Positions 1-22,180 of a DNA stretch of 34,531 bases are shown here, one piece after another. This DNA is from Sphaeroforma sirkka (lineage: Eukaryota; Opisthokonta; Ichthyosporea; Ichthyophonida), in NCBI GenBank assembly GCA_001586965.3, contig LUCW03001873.1, positions 52,501-87,031 on the forward strand. Reading direction: 5' to 3'. Both the position numbers and the translations under genes were made by a program. Position 1 is the stretch's first letter. Each line of letters starts with the position of its first letter. Below the pieces are notes generated by a model that ran no database searches, was not told the DNA's origin, and saw nothing but the letters and a program-made list of their open reading frames with translations.

Positions 1-3103
<3,103 letters not shown>

Positions 3104-3667
3104 GTTTTTAGGACAGGACGGGAACCATGACCGGTCCGAAATTTTCTAGCTTTGGATATGCATATTTATAGACTAGGAAATGATTGAAATGGATCTGAGA
3201 GGTGACTTTCTGGACAACATTGACCACGTGATATGGTGTACGGACACGGCTTACGTCCGTGTTAGGGTTATTGAGATTGGGTTTGTCTCGGGTGTGTCGC
3301 GTTTCCTTTTACGCGACTGGCGCGGGTTGGTTTGCAAACCCACAGCGTGTACTTTGGATTTGATTCCCCACTTGCAAGACTCGTCTTCAGACTTTTGTCC
3401 CGAAAAAAAAAAAGCCTCATTATACCCCGGTTGCACCACCGTATGCATTGGTGGGTGTGGTCCGCCACCCGGAATGTGCAGACGGGACAGGGCCCATTTG
3501 CACCTCCTCCGTGTGGTTAAATAAGCACGATGACTGAGGTATACCTTGTATTCTCGTGGGTTTGTGGCTCACGTTTGTATTAGACCTCACAAGGCACTGC
3601 CAGTGTATTGGTAGGTACATTCGGAGCGGCTTAAGTTCCCAGTTGCCGTGAGTTCTGTACACTCGCA

Positions 3668-3800
3668 TGTTCACATCACATGTGAAGGTGTGTGTGTTGC
3701 ATACAAGACACTCTCAAGTTCACATCACATGGGAAGGTGTGTGTGTGTTGCATACAAGACACTCTCATGATGTGAAGGTGTGTGTGTGTTGCATATAAGT
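3668..3800. repeat. ~51-bp minisatellite, three copies
   Basis: Three copies of TTCACATCACATG-GAAGGTGTGTGTG-TTGCATACAAGACACTCTCA, the last one truncated at its left side. The copies differ in the length of the TG run. Confidence 0.85.
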
Positions 3801-3854
3801 AAGGGGTATCGTATCGACGGGCATGAGGCGAGCCTGTTTGTTATCGATTGAAGT

Positions 3855-3946
3855 AGGTGATTTAAATCTATTAAAGAAATTTATTACGTAAATCTAATAT
3901 CGAAGTTTATTGCGCAAATCTAATAAAGAAGTTTATTACGACAGCG
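3855..3946. repeat. ~30-bp minisatellite, three copies
   Basis: Three imperfect copies of AAATCTAATAAAGAAGTTTATTACG with small changes in each copy. Confidence 0.8.
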
Positions 3947-4194
3947 ACATTGCCCACGCGTGCCATTCAAGTGATGTGCACTTGCCACCAGCCACACCAC
4001 ACCACACCACACCAGGCCGAGTGGTTGACTCGACCACTTCAGTGTGGGGGTTCAGCTGAGGCAGATGTGTGTGGTAGGGAAGTATCTTATAAAACAATTT
4101 AACGATAGTGTGTTGTTTCTGAAAGGTCGATGGTTGTGCCTTTGGCTCCTGCCGTGACACCCACAAGTAGCGCCGCTACTGCGACACCTATGTA

Positions 4195-4482
4195 CCACAG
4201 TACCCACGCCTAATCTACCAACACTTAAAGTACTAACTCTTAAAGTACCCACGCTTGAAATACCAACACTCAAAGTACCAACGCTTAACGTACCAACGCT
4301 TGATGTCGATCTTTGATTGACTAGAGAGGCTTGTCAACGTGGTCTTGTGGTTCGCTTGAAGTACTAACACTCAAAGTACCAACGCTTAAACCAACACTCA
4401 ATGTACCAACGCTCAATGTACCAACGCTTGATGTCGATCTTTGATTGACTAGAGAGGCTTGTCAACGTGGTCCTGTGGTTAA
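4195..4482. repeat. TACCAACGCTTAAAG short tandem repeats with a ~130-bp duplication
   Basis: Degenerate copies of a ~14-base unit (TACCAACRCTYAAAG) run from ~4195 to ~4430. A longer block starting CTTGATGTCGATCTTTGATT occurs at ~4299 and again at ~4428, so the array has higher-order structure. Confidence 0.8.
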
Positions 4483-4762
4483 TGTATGCGCACACAGCCT
4501 AATGGATAGAAAATTAACGTTCCTGTGCATAGAGAAGCTATTCAACGTAGTCCTGTGGTTAATGTATGCGCACACAGCCAAGTAGATACCAATTTAACGT
4601 TCCTGTGCATAGAGAAGCTATTCAACGTAGTCCTGTGGTTAAAGTATGCGCGCACAGCCAAGTGGATACAAATTTTACGTCCTTGTGCATAGAGAAGCTA
4701 TTCAACGTAGTCCTGTAGCTAATGTATGCGCACACAGTCAAGTAGATAGAAATTTTACGTTT
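4445..4762. repeat. 80-bp minisatellite, about four copies
   Basis: The marker TGCATAGAGAAGCTATTCAA recurs near 4526, 4606 and 4686, a period of 80 bases, preceded by a diverged copy sharing GTGGTTAATGTATGCGCACA. The first copy overlaps the end of the neighbouring repeat. Confidence 0.85.
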
Positions 4763-5682
4763 ATACTGTGCTTTCTCATATTTTACTTTTGTGGTGATTC
4801 TATATATATTAGCATCTCTGGACGGCTCTATCAAAGAGTGCACCTCTTCTTATTTGTATGCAAGACCTTCGCGCTGAAAAAGTCCAATGTTAACCTTTAA
4901 GATCGAGTTCGTGTCCTCATTTTAACAAGAAAGGACGTGTGGTACCACCAAAGAGTACAAAATTCAGCATTATTTTATTCACGGGCAAGCCAGAGAAATG
5001 AATACCTCGAGTGATACCCTACAACTAACGCTATACATACGCGAACGTACAGGTTCCTTTGTCCCAGGCCCTGGGACAAACCACAAACAGTGACTGTCAG
5101 ATGGCTTAAGGTGTACGTATATTTGTCAGATGGGCATAAGGTATACGTATATTAATATGCGTTAACTCATGTGCATACGAATACATATATACATACTTGC
5201 ACGGATGCCTATGTTTAAAATACTATTCCCGATAGCAGGGTATTGTCATAGTTTCACAACATTACCCTACATCTGAAGGTTATGCGTGCATTTTAGTGTA
5301 TAGTAAGGCATATCCGACATATAAAACACACGAGGAAGCAGAACCTTTATACACAGACGGGTTTATGGATAGTTCAGCAAAGAACAGACACATTAGACGC
5401 GATGATGGTGAATTCTGTGTAGCTACCACCAGGAATACATCAACAACTACGATACTAACTATTGCTGAATCCAATTGAATGCCCTATCCTGGTTGAGATT
5501 CTGTGAGTTATGGGAATGATAAGTGGAAATATAACAAAGGCATATATGATAGAGGGGACGTCGGATGAGCAATGAATACAAGGTAATGCAGTGGACACGG
5601 TCATTCAGCATTCTAACACATCACTGACGGACTGACGCAACTGCGTTTTTAATAAAAAATATATGAATATTTATGCAATAAC

Positions 5683-5826
<144 letters not shown>

Positions 5827-6568
5827 AACTTGTGTTGATAGGTACCATTATAACAATCCATAGGTGCTATGAAGAAGCCTTCCATTTCTGTAAACTCAGT
5901 ATGGCAATAAACCATAAAGTATAGACCTTTTTAAAAATACCTCGTACCTTAAAAACCCACTATTGATACTTGCTGTTTTAACACCTATACCCGTAATAGG
6001 TCCCTTGCCTATACCACGATTGATTTTAAAATACCGACTTACTCTCTATTTTAAAATAGATTAGTGAGAAAGACAATGAACATCCCCTATATGATGTCAA
6101 AGTGCTAAGTATTTAACATAAAATGAGTCAAGTAGAATGGCTCGGAATGTTCCCGTAGCAGCTCGGAGCAGTGAGCACACTGATTGAGCACACTGATGAA
6201 GGCTGAAGCTTCGCAGTTCGCACCTCTTTGTTTATTTTGGTTTTATTTATGTGTTTTTATATATATCAAAATACAATAACTATTGAAAGCAGATATCAAA
6301 CAGTCCATTGACATTTGACAGTTGATATTGATATGTAATCGACTAAAAAGGAGATCGTTGAAAAGGGCGCCAGAATGGCAGAAAGTGTCTGAGGCTATGA
6401 TATCAGATATAGTGTTGCCAGTGCACGAACATACACACACATACACACGAATACACACTTACACTCGCTCTCTCTCACACATACACGCACATACATACAA
6501 ACACTTAAAGTAATACGGATGGTATTCTGTAGAGAATGGTTCTTCTGAGGAAGTCTTAGTGTCACCAC

Positions 6569-13720
<7,152 letters not shown>

Positions 13721-15060
13721 TGGGGTTGCCTGCACATGCCGCGGTGTTATAGCCTTGCTGGCGATTGATGAGCTAAGTTGTACTCTCTATAGGATGGACT
13801 GCTCATTGAATACACACAGATGTCCAAGCGTTCGTAAGTTGGGGTACGAAGCTGGATATTGTAATGGCCTAGTTGCACTGGTATCTAAGGAGGATGGCTT
13901 CTACTTTGCTCACGAACACGTATAACGGAAAGACCGCTCCACGAAATCTGAATGAATAATGGCAGTCAAGAAAGATGGTATTTCTCGTGGGAATATACCG
14001 TTACAGCTGTTTCGTAAAACCATTTAAAGAACACAGCTGAATGTGGGAAAGCGAGTGGGAGATCAACTGCGTTGCGTGAAGTGCGCTGGGCAACCTGTAC
14101 TGAAGCACGTTAACTATCTACAACAACGTCCATAGCTCTCAATAGAGAATTTGACAATCTTGAGACCAAACTTTCTTGTACTGAGGTGGATATCATCAGC
14201 GTCAGTTGGTTGTGTGCAGTTAGGTCTCATTAGCCCGTTAAGTATAAAGTGTCTGGTCGATGCATGCATGCTGGATCTTAGGCGTCTCATTAGCCAGTCA
14301 AGTATAGTGTCTGGTCGATGCATGCATGCTGGACAACTCAGGGCTTAGTAGCCACCGTTTACAAATGGCACGCACGCGGAAGCTGGGCATCAGAGTCTGG
14401 GACAGTGCAGTGGGAGGTCGTGCTGGCGGATGAAGTTTATAACCGGAGTGGTTAGGTGCAGGTTGGTCCTGAGATATCCTTGGCTAGGACTGTTTGGCGC
14501 TGTAGTTTTGGCCTGCCCTCGTGGATGCGCTACTTTGTAGGCCTTTAGAGTACGAGGCTGTGGTGTTGACAGGAAACACTACACGGCTGCGAGTAGCGAT
14601 AGAATGAATCAGAAAGCAACCGTAAGCATTCGGACAGACGCTGTGGGGCATGGAATTAGTGTCACTCGCGCGTGCCCACACAGCAGCATAAAGTCAAGCC
14701 GTGTCGCCCTAGACCACGCTGATTCGTGGAGAAGTAAGGAGAGGGTATATACTGCATATTATTGTCGAGGCTACTTAACTGCACTAAACCAAAACGGCAT
14801 CCTCGACGTCGAAGGCGTATTTCTCCTCTAATGTACTACGATCGTCGACTACAATTTCATGGGGCTCTTTCAAAATTTGGTATTATAAAATTGACCAAGA
14901 ACTTTCATATAGATAAAAGCTTTGATAATTCGAATAAAATCACGGAACAAGTCATAAAAACTTATTCCCTTTGTAAGAGGCATTTGTTAAATGCGACTTG
15001 CATTCTGAAGCTCGTTCGCTTCCACATACATGAAAAATTATTTGGCCACATAGAGAATTT
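13721..15060. other. Spacer downstream of helicase; no supported gene
   Basis: Mixed-composition DNA with only short open frames that lack recognisable motifs. It contains a 60-base tandem duplication (14221-14337). I see no RNA gene or element here. Confidence 0.6.
14221..14337. repeat. 60-bp tandem duplication
   Basis: TAGGTCTCATTAGCC...GGTCGATGCATGCATGCTGGA occurs twice in immediate succession, at ~14221 and ~14280, with a few substitutions and a two-base deletion. Each copy holds the self-complementary ATGCATGCAT. Confidence 0.9.
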
Positions 15061-15062
15061 GC

Positions 15063-15115
<53 letters not shown>

Positions 15116-15122
15116 ATATATG

Positions 15123-15174
<52 letters not shown>

Positions 15175-15187
15175 ATATATATATCAT

Positions 15188-15256
<69 letters not shown>

Positions 15257-16405
15257 CATATATATATTAATATGCACATACATATATATACATATTACAT
15301 ATATATTATGTACATGTATGCATTATGCCATATATACATATATAATATTGTATTACATACATATATATATATATATATTAATATTATATGTATACTATTA
15401 TTATATGCATATACAACATTATTAATACATACACATACATACAACAACATATATATACATAATATTATATATAATATTATATTATTGCATATATCAACTG
15501 ACATATTGATACATACATTGATGCATGTTGCAATGGTTATACATTTGTTGTATGCCAATGCGCGTTAGCGCACATTATGACATTCATAACAATAATAATA
15601 TACATGATATATGCATATTATTTTATTATATTATAATATAACATTATGTCATTATTATTATTATGTAACCCATAGCCAATAATTAATACATATGTATATT
15701 ATGTTATGCCATTACATAATATTATTATAATAGCCATATTATTAATATGTATTATTATAATAATACATGATATATGATACTACACATTATATTATATGCA
15801 CACGCAATGTTATTACGGCCATGTATTATTGACACATAATAATATTATTATCATACATACAACACATTACATTGATATATGCACAATGTAATAAAGCCAT
15901 TATTATTGTTATTATTAATATGTACACACATACGCGCCGCGCGTATATCATATCAATAATGATGTTGATTATGATGATTAATTATTGTTGTCATGATGTT
16001 ATTATGATATGTGGTATTATGGCCATGCCATATTGTAACATTACGTTTACAATTGCCATTGATATGTAATATGCTATATGTAATATCATATGGAACACAA
16101 ACATTATTGTATACCACTATTACATGAACAATTATGTATTAAAGCCAATATATTATTAATATTACATAACATACATAATATACATGTTATTATAATATTA
16201 TTACGCATATGTATGCAATAATAATACCACTACATTAATAGCATAATATCTTCATATGCTTATGTATGCACATATTAGCTTACATATATTACATGCCGTT
16301 ATTGGTGTATTATCTTAATATAGTATATGACGATGATCATACATCATATATTCATAACAATAATACCATCATTGTATATCCATACATGACAATATTACCA
16401 ATTAC
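15063..16405. repeat. AT-rich low-complexity block flanking the tandem array
   Basis: Pure TA runs to ~15260, then ~1.1 kb of short words such as TATTAT, ATACATAC, ATATTA and TTATTATAATA with very low GC. Scattered GC-containing words (for example GCGCGTTAGCGC at ~15560) break it up. No open frame has sensible composition. The block abuts the left end of the 5.23-kb array. Confidence 0.9.
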
Positions 16406-16426
16406 GACATCAGTCAGCTAGAATAA
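16406..16426 (+). pseudogene. Truncated 3' end of an alkylsulfatase copy at the array's left edge
   Basis: The last seven codons of the sulfatase (DISQLE and stop) are found here without the rest of the gene. They are followed by the same 3' flank seen after the full copies. Upstream is unrelated AT-rich DNA, so this marks the breakpoint where the array begins. Confidence 0.85.
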
Positions 16427-16584
16427 TATACAACATAGCATAATACATATATAAAACCGATAATAAATCAAATGCGACTCAAACTGTATTGATGATAGTT
16501 CACTGTAGACGTTTGGCTTGCGATGGTCTACATGCATTACAGCATATAAAATAATAATACAATATGTATTATATGTATATCTAA

Positions 16585-16617
<33 letters not shown>

Positions 16618-16674
16618 CACCAACATATATATAGCATTGTATATATCATATATATGTATATAGAGTATGGATAT

Positions 16675-16723
<49 letters not shown>

Positions 16724-16949
16724 CCATACACATGTATAATCGCAAATCATTAACTGTATGGCTGTTACATCAGTGCACAATACACAATTCAAGGTACATG
16801 CACCCGTAAATAAATGTATCTGTATTATAATGCAATACGCTTTTAGGCTACGTCTACTTGATAATATTTAATTAATATTGGTACAATGATATTTTTTAGG
16901 AAGTTAGAAGAATGTATGGCAAGAACGATCTACGTCTTGTCAGCACGAC
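16427..16949. other. Diverged convergent spacer of unit 1
   Basis: Alignable with 21695-22180, but with many extra AT, TA and ATAT insertions between ~16430 and ~16720, including expanded TA runs at ~16590-16615 and ~16678-16720. From AATCCATACACATG onward it matches the other copies almost perfectly. Confidence 0.8.
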
Positions 16950-18688
16950 TTACAATTGATTAACTACTAGTGGTGCATCGGTGGCATCGACAACTCTATC
17001 CTGACCAACCATTTGATTATAAGCTTTCTGGGCTATTACCATGGTAGGTGCATTGGTATTTCCAGATACTACTGTAGGCATGACGGAGGCGTCGATCACT
17101 CTAAGCCCTTCCATTCCGTGTACTTTCAGACCATTGGAATGATCAACCACTGCCATAGGATCTGTTGATGGGCCCATTCTACATGTAGATACCGGGTGGT
17201 AGATGGATTCGGTATTTTCACGCAGATACTCCTTGATGTCGCTGTCGGTAAGGTTGTTAACATCCTTATCACCAAATCCACTGACCACCAGGTTATCTTC
17301 TGCTAGGGTCTTGGTTTGAATCAGCTCGATGCTTTTTTTCGTACTGCTGCCACCATGGGGTCAAAGTCGGCGGGCACATCGTAATAATTGGGGTCAATCA
17401 GTGGCCCATCCATTGGGTCAGCCGAATTCAGTCCAACCGTCCCACGAGACTCGGGCCGCATATAGCACGATTTGACCGAGATGCCACCACCGTATCTTAA
17501 AGTGGCACCATGATCTTTGTAGTAGAAGGGTGCGACATGCATTTGAATATCATTAGCGGGAATGTCAGGCTTTGCTTTTGAAGAATGAGCCAACCATTTG
17601 ATTGTCTCCCATGAACACTCCTTCTTTCTTGAAAAGACCTAGAAAGAAGTGCGTGATCTGACTTGGTAGGTTGGTGAGCCCGATTTGCAGTGGCATACTT
17701 ATTCTAAAAGTTTTAGCATTCACACAGATGTCGGCATGATCCTGAAGATTCTGTCCCACTCCTGGCAATTCATGTACTACATCAATTCCGTGCTTAGTAA
17801 GCTGGTCCTTAGGGCCAATTCCTGAGAGCATCAGTAACTGTGGACTGTTAAATGCACCACCGCACAGGACAACATCGTTTTTTTGCCTCGAATGTTACGG
17901 GGTTAGCAGAATCTGAGCTGCCTGACACCACTGCATGCACTCCAGTCGCCCGTTTACCTTCTGTGAGTACCTTTGTGGTATGAGCATCAACAATAACATC
18001 CAGGTTTGGGCGAGCTCGGACCTCTGGGGTCAGAAAGGCAACACCAGTGCTGCAGCGCCCACCCTTGGTCTGTGTGTACTGATAATACCCAATTCCAGAC
18101 TGGTCTTCTCCATTAAAGTCATCGGTCGTTGTCCATCCCAACTCGTTGCCTGCTTTGACAATGCGCTTACTGTATGGGCCAATGTGATTCTGCGTCCGCA
18201 CATGAAGAGGACCTTCGTTACCGTGGTATGGGTTGTTTTTTGAGCGTATCATTATTCTCCAATTCCTTGAAAATGGGTAGCACATTCTCCCATTCCCAAC
18301 CGTTGCATTTATTCTCCCCAGCCCATAAGTTGGTGAAGTCATATTTCAAGCCGCGAATATATACCATAGCGTTAATCGCAGAGGAGCCGCCGACTCCGCG
18401 ACCACGAGGCTGGAACATATTCCTACCATTACAGTTCTTCTGAGGTGTTGTCCAGTATCGATGGTTGTACTTTTACTGTAGGGAACGGTCCAGAAAAAAC
18501 CCACTGGGGTTGCGGATGAGCGGTGTGCTATCATCTGAGCCTGTCTCTAGTAAAGCCACCCGTACATTGGGGTTCGATGAGAGGCGATTGGCCATTACAC
18601 AGCCGGCACTTCCGCCACCAACAACCACATAGTCGTAGACCTGCTTAGTAGAAGCAGGGAGAGATCGAAGTGACTTTGAGAGTGACAT
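16950..18688 (-). CDS. GMC-family FAD oxidoreductase, copy 1 (frameshifted)
   Basis: Glucose-methanol-choline family flavoenzyme, oxidising an alcohol to an aldehyde; closest in style to choline/alcohol dehydrogenases. This copy is 5 bases longer than the 1734-nt consensus. Relative to other copies the indels are: extra T at 17333-17339 (+2), 17571-17573 (+1), 17878-17884 (+1), 18236-18241 (+1); one T short at 18471-18474; extra A at 18494-18499. They split the frame into five or more pieces, yet every family motif is still encoded. A synonymous change (Thr codon ACA instead of ACC, base 17184) distinguishes it. Start chosen at the ATG before [13 protein letters not shown], which is conserved in the other copies. 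The indels are probably sequencing errors, but a real pseudogene cannot be excluded. Confidence 0.85.
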
Positions 18689-19486
18689 TTTAAATAGTCG
18701 TTTAGTTGATTATGCAAATGTAAACTATTAAGTATATTCTGGTGATTATAGTGACCTGGTGAGCGCTTAAATATCAGAAAGCAGACTGTTGTAGCCATAA
18801 TGCGGTGCATCCAGCGATCGATATTTGCTTGAATCAAAAGACTAACTGACGTAGCGTATATGTAGCTCTACATAAATGCGTAAGCCAATCACGCGTAGGG
18901 CTCGGAGCCTTAGGAGCGCTAAGATTTATCCCGTACTGGCGTAAACGATTAAACGGTAAAAAAAAAATATATATCGTTTGTCTATTCACTTTATTGGCTT
19001 GCATAGTATCACTGCTGACTCTGAGTGCGGTATCAGTGTATCACTGAATCTGTGTATCACTGTATCAGGAGCTCAGGACTCAAACTTTTCTTGAAATAAG
19101 TCTCCGATCGTCAATCGGGTGATATTCAGTGAAGCTCCGGAATTCCGGATTCTCAAAAATACAACTGTTGAACTCCGCCGATTGTCCGAGCCTATGGATC
19201 AGGTTCTGGTTTTTTTTTATTTTTTTTGTATTTTGGTTTGTAAATAAAATAAAAGAACAAACACAGAATGTGTGAATAATAGCCTACCAATTATGCATAC
19301 ATAGTAGTATTTAAAAAATTACATAGTTCATGCATAGCTGCATAGCCTTTATTCCATTTGGATATATCATATCAGCAACATTCTGTGAAGACAGCTGAAA
19401 AGTATAAAAGAAAAAAAATTGTGGAGATATCCATCATACAATTTAATCATTCAAAAGTGCAAAGCAAGCCTGCCTCCGCAACAAGA
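18689..19486. promoter_or_regulatory. Divergent promoter region, unit 1
   Basis: 798 bases between the two start codons. For the sulfatase, TATAAAAG at 19403-19410 lies 77 bases before its ATG and is a good TATA-box candidate. A perfect 14-base palindrome TCCGGAATTCCGGA is at 19136-19149. Others: GGCTCGGAGCC hairpin at 18899-18909, CCAAT near 18884, an inverted CCAAT near 18992, octamer-like ATGCAAAT at 18712-18719 close to the GMC start, and a short GTATCACTG-type repeat at ~19029-19068. No clear TATA box was seen for the GMC side. Functions are inferred. Confidence 0.6.
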
Positions 19487-21694
19487 ATGAAGTTTACATA
19501 CGCACTGCATGCTGCAGCTATATGCGCGACAGCGGCAGCCCTAGACGATAGTTACAAGCCTGCTTCAGATGTCACTAAGCAGGCGATTGCTGACTCAGTT
19601 GCCAACCTCAACTTTTCAGATTTTACGGACTTCGAAGATGTGGATAGAGGATTTGTAGTAGCACCGGCGAGTCTAAGGGTAGTTGATGAAAACGGTCAAG
19701 TAGCATCGGATTCCGATCCCTTTCTAGAGACGATTCACGATGATGTTCCCTGTCCAGACAGTGTCAATCCATCTACCTGGCGACAAGCTCAATTGATGAC
19801 CCGGGTAGGAGCCTACAAAGTTATGGACAAGGTGTACCAGATTCGTGGATTCGATTTGGCGGTGATGACCATCATTGAAGCACCTGAAGGTCTTATTGTA
19901 TTTGACCCCTTGGCACCAAAGCAACGGCCAAAGAGGCGTTTGACTTCTATTTGAAGGAGGTTGGACCGAACACAGGCGCCAATCTGACACTAGCTGCTGT
20001 AGTCTTCACACACTCCCACATGGACCACTTTGGAGGGTTCTAGGACTGGTGGATGACGAAACTTGGTCCAAAGGAAACATTCAGGTTGTTGCACCACTTA
20101 ATTTTGCTGAGGAGGCACTGTCTGAAAACTACATGGTCATTGGAAATATGGGAAGACGGGCATGGTGGCAATTCGGCAATCTCCTACCTGCCAACGAGAA
20201 CGCAAGTATTCATGCTGGTCTGTCGTTCACGCAATCGAACTCCCTATTCACATACGCCGGAGACACTCTGGAAATCACGAAGGATATTGAAACACACACC
20301 ATTGCTGGGATCACTTTTGAGTTTATGCTCACTTTGAGTGCAGAGGCTCCCGCAGAAATGCACACATGGGTAGAAGACTGGGGACTGCTAAATACCGGCG
20401 AGAACGCTGTGATGTCTGCACACAACTTTTGACACTCCGGGAGCGAAAGCAAGAGACCCAATGAAGTGGACCACGTGCATTCAACAAACTATCCAGAGAT
20501 ATGGCGATCGAGTTCAAACTATGATCGGTCAGCACCACTGGCCGAAGTTTGGAAACGAAAACGTAGTTGAACATCTCACCATGACCCGCGACTACATCAA
20601 ATTCACTCATGACCAGTCTGTTCGACTACTGAATCTTGGATTTGGTATGGAGGAAATCAGCGAGACAATCGAAATGCCCAAGTCCATGGACTCATACTTT
20701 AATACACGTGGGCACTACGGTCACCTCAAACACAACTCCAAGGAGGTATATCAGTTTTACGTCGGCTGGTGGGATGGCAATCCCGCAGGTTTCCAGCGTC
20801 TACCCCCCGGTGGAGAGAGCGCAGCAGTTTGTGGCTGACATGGGTGGGATTGAGGCTGTTATCGAGCGAGGCCAATGGCATCTCGACAACGGTAACTACC
20901 GATGGTGTGCTGAAAGCATGAACCAAGCTGTGTTCAGCGATCCCACAAACATGGAGGCCAGATATCTGGAGGCTGACTGTCTGGAGCAAATCGGTTATGC
21001 CGAAGAGAGCGGTATCCGACGAAACTTTATGCTCACAGGCACCCAAGAGCTTCGCCACGGCAAGAAAGCGTACCCAGAGCCAGATTTGGACGAATCGTTC
21101 CTGTTGGAAATGCCACTCTGGATGATGTTGCAGAGCTTAGAGATCAAAATCGACCCCACCATGGCCGAACAGTCCAATGGCTTGTCACTGAATTTGGAGG
21201 TGAAGGATACCAACGAGAAGTTCAACATCATCATATCACACGCCGTTCTGATTTCCCTCCCAGTCGATGTATTACCCACCACTGCCCGTGCTACCATTAC
21301 CGCTGATAGCAAAAAAAGGCGATGATAAATGTACTATCCACTGGTGATACCTCAGGTGTGGCTATCACAGGGCGACAAGGCTGCCTTTGCCGAGCTGATG
21401 GGCTGTATCTCCACTGTGTCAGATGGAACCTGGAACATCATTGAACCGCGTGAACACTATGTCCCAAAGCCCCAAGCTACATATCCCCAATCACAAACGC
21501 TGGCATCCACGGCAGGACCAGTCTCTTGCCCCACTAGTGAAGCTCTCTCTACAGGTGCTTGGGTAAGTATTAGCTTGGCTTGTGCCGTGATTGGTGTCTC
21601 TTTGGGAGCTATGACGATGAGATGTTTGTCAAAAAAGCCAAAGTTTAGCTCAGAATCGACAACTAAACTTGACGACATCAGTCAGCTAGAATAA
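19487..21694 (+). CDS. SdsA/BDS1-type alkylsulfatase, copy 1 (frameshifted)
   Basis: Zn-dependent alkylsulfatase (see 24711-26921 for domains). The total length is the consensus 2208 nt, but only because losses and gains cancel. One C is missing at 19906-19909, one G at 20035-20037, one T at 20427-20430 and one G at 20439-20441; one C is extra at 20803-20808, two A at 21311-21317 and one G at 21370-21372. The zinc-site HSHMDH survives but is out of frame with the start because of the first lesion. All lesions are homopolymer length changes. ATG chosen because it opens a signal peptide (MKFTYALHAAAICATAAA) and lies 77 bases after a TATA-like box; an upstream in-frame extension exists but would include that box. 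Confidence 0.85.
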
Positions 21695-21913
21695 TATCAA
21701 CATAGCTAATACATAATAAAACCGATAATAAATCAAATCCGACTCAAACTGTATTTGTAGTTCACTGTAGACGTTTGGCTTGCGATGGTCTACTGCAGTT
21801 CGCAGCACAAAAACTTAATACAAAACGTTTTGTAAGAGTCTCGGTGTATCATATGCATAAACACTTTATCACCAACATTAGCATTGTATTGATCTAATGA
21901 TGTATATAGTGTA

Positions 21914-21953
<40 letters not shown>

Positions 21954-22180
21954 ATCCATACACATGTATAATCGCAAATCATTAACTGTATGGCTGTTAC
22001 ATCAGTGCACAATACACAATTCAAGGTACATGCACCCGTAAATAAATGTATCTGTATTATAATGCAATACGCTTTTAGGCTACGTCTACTTGATAATATT
22101 TAATTAATATTGGTACAATGATATTTTTAGGAAGTTAGAAGAATGTATGGTAAGAACGATCTACGTCTTGTCAGCACGAC
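21695..22180. terminator. Convergent 3' spacer between units 1 and 2
   Basis: 486 bases between the sulfatase stop and the GMC stop. Two AATAAA polyadenylation-type hexamers (21715-21720, 21727-21732) lie 20-40 bases after the sulfatase stop. A TG/TA microsatellite occupies ~21910-21952. A signal for the GMC gene on the minus strand is not obvious. Confidence 0.55.

Noticed and set aside
3180..3524. 114-codon open frame just after the ABC transporter
   Set aside because: No recognisable motif, overlapping frames on the other strand, and a position expected for the transporter's 3' flank.
5296..5478. Short plus-strand frame containing LYTDGF, faintly like an RNase H motif
   Set aside because: Only 60 codons with no second motif and no repeat borders; too little for a retroelement call.
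13793..13842. Possible extra terminal exon after an AG at 13791-13792
   Set aside because: A 14-codon open stretch follows, but the helicase frame already ends at 13720 and no donor linking to it is evident.
14762..15568. 268-codon open frame ending in Tyr/Ile repeats
   Set aside because: Mostly TA microsatellite; the first ~95 codons show no motif I recognise and have no support as an exon.
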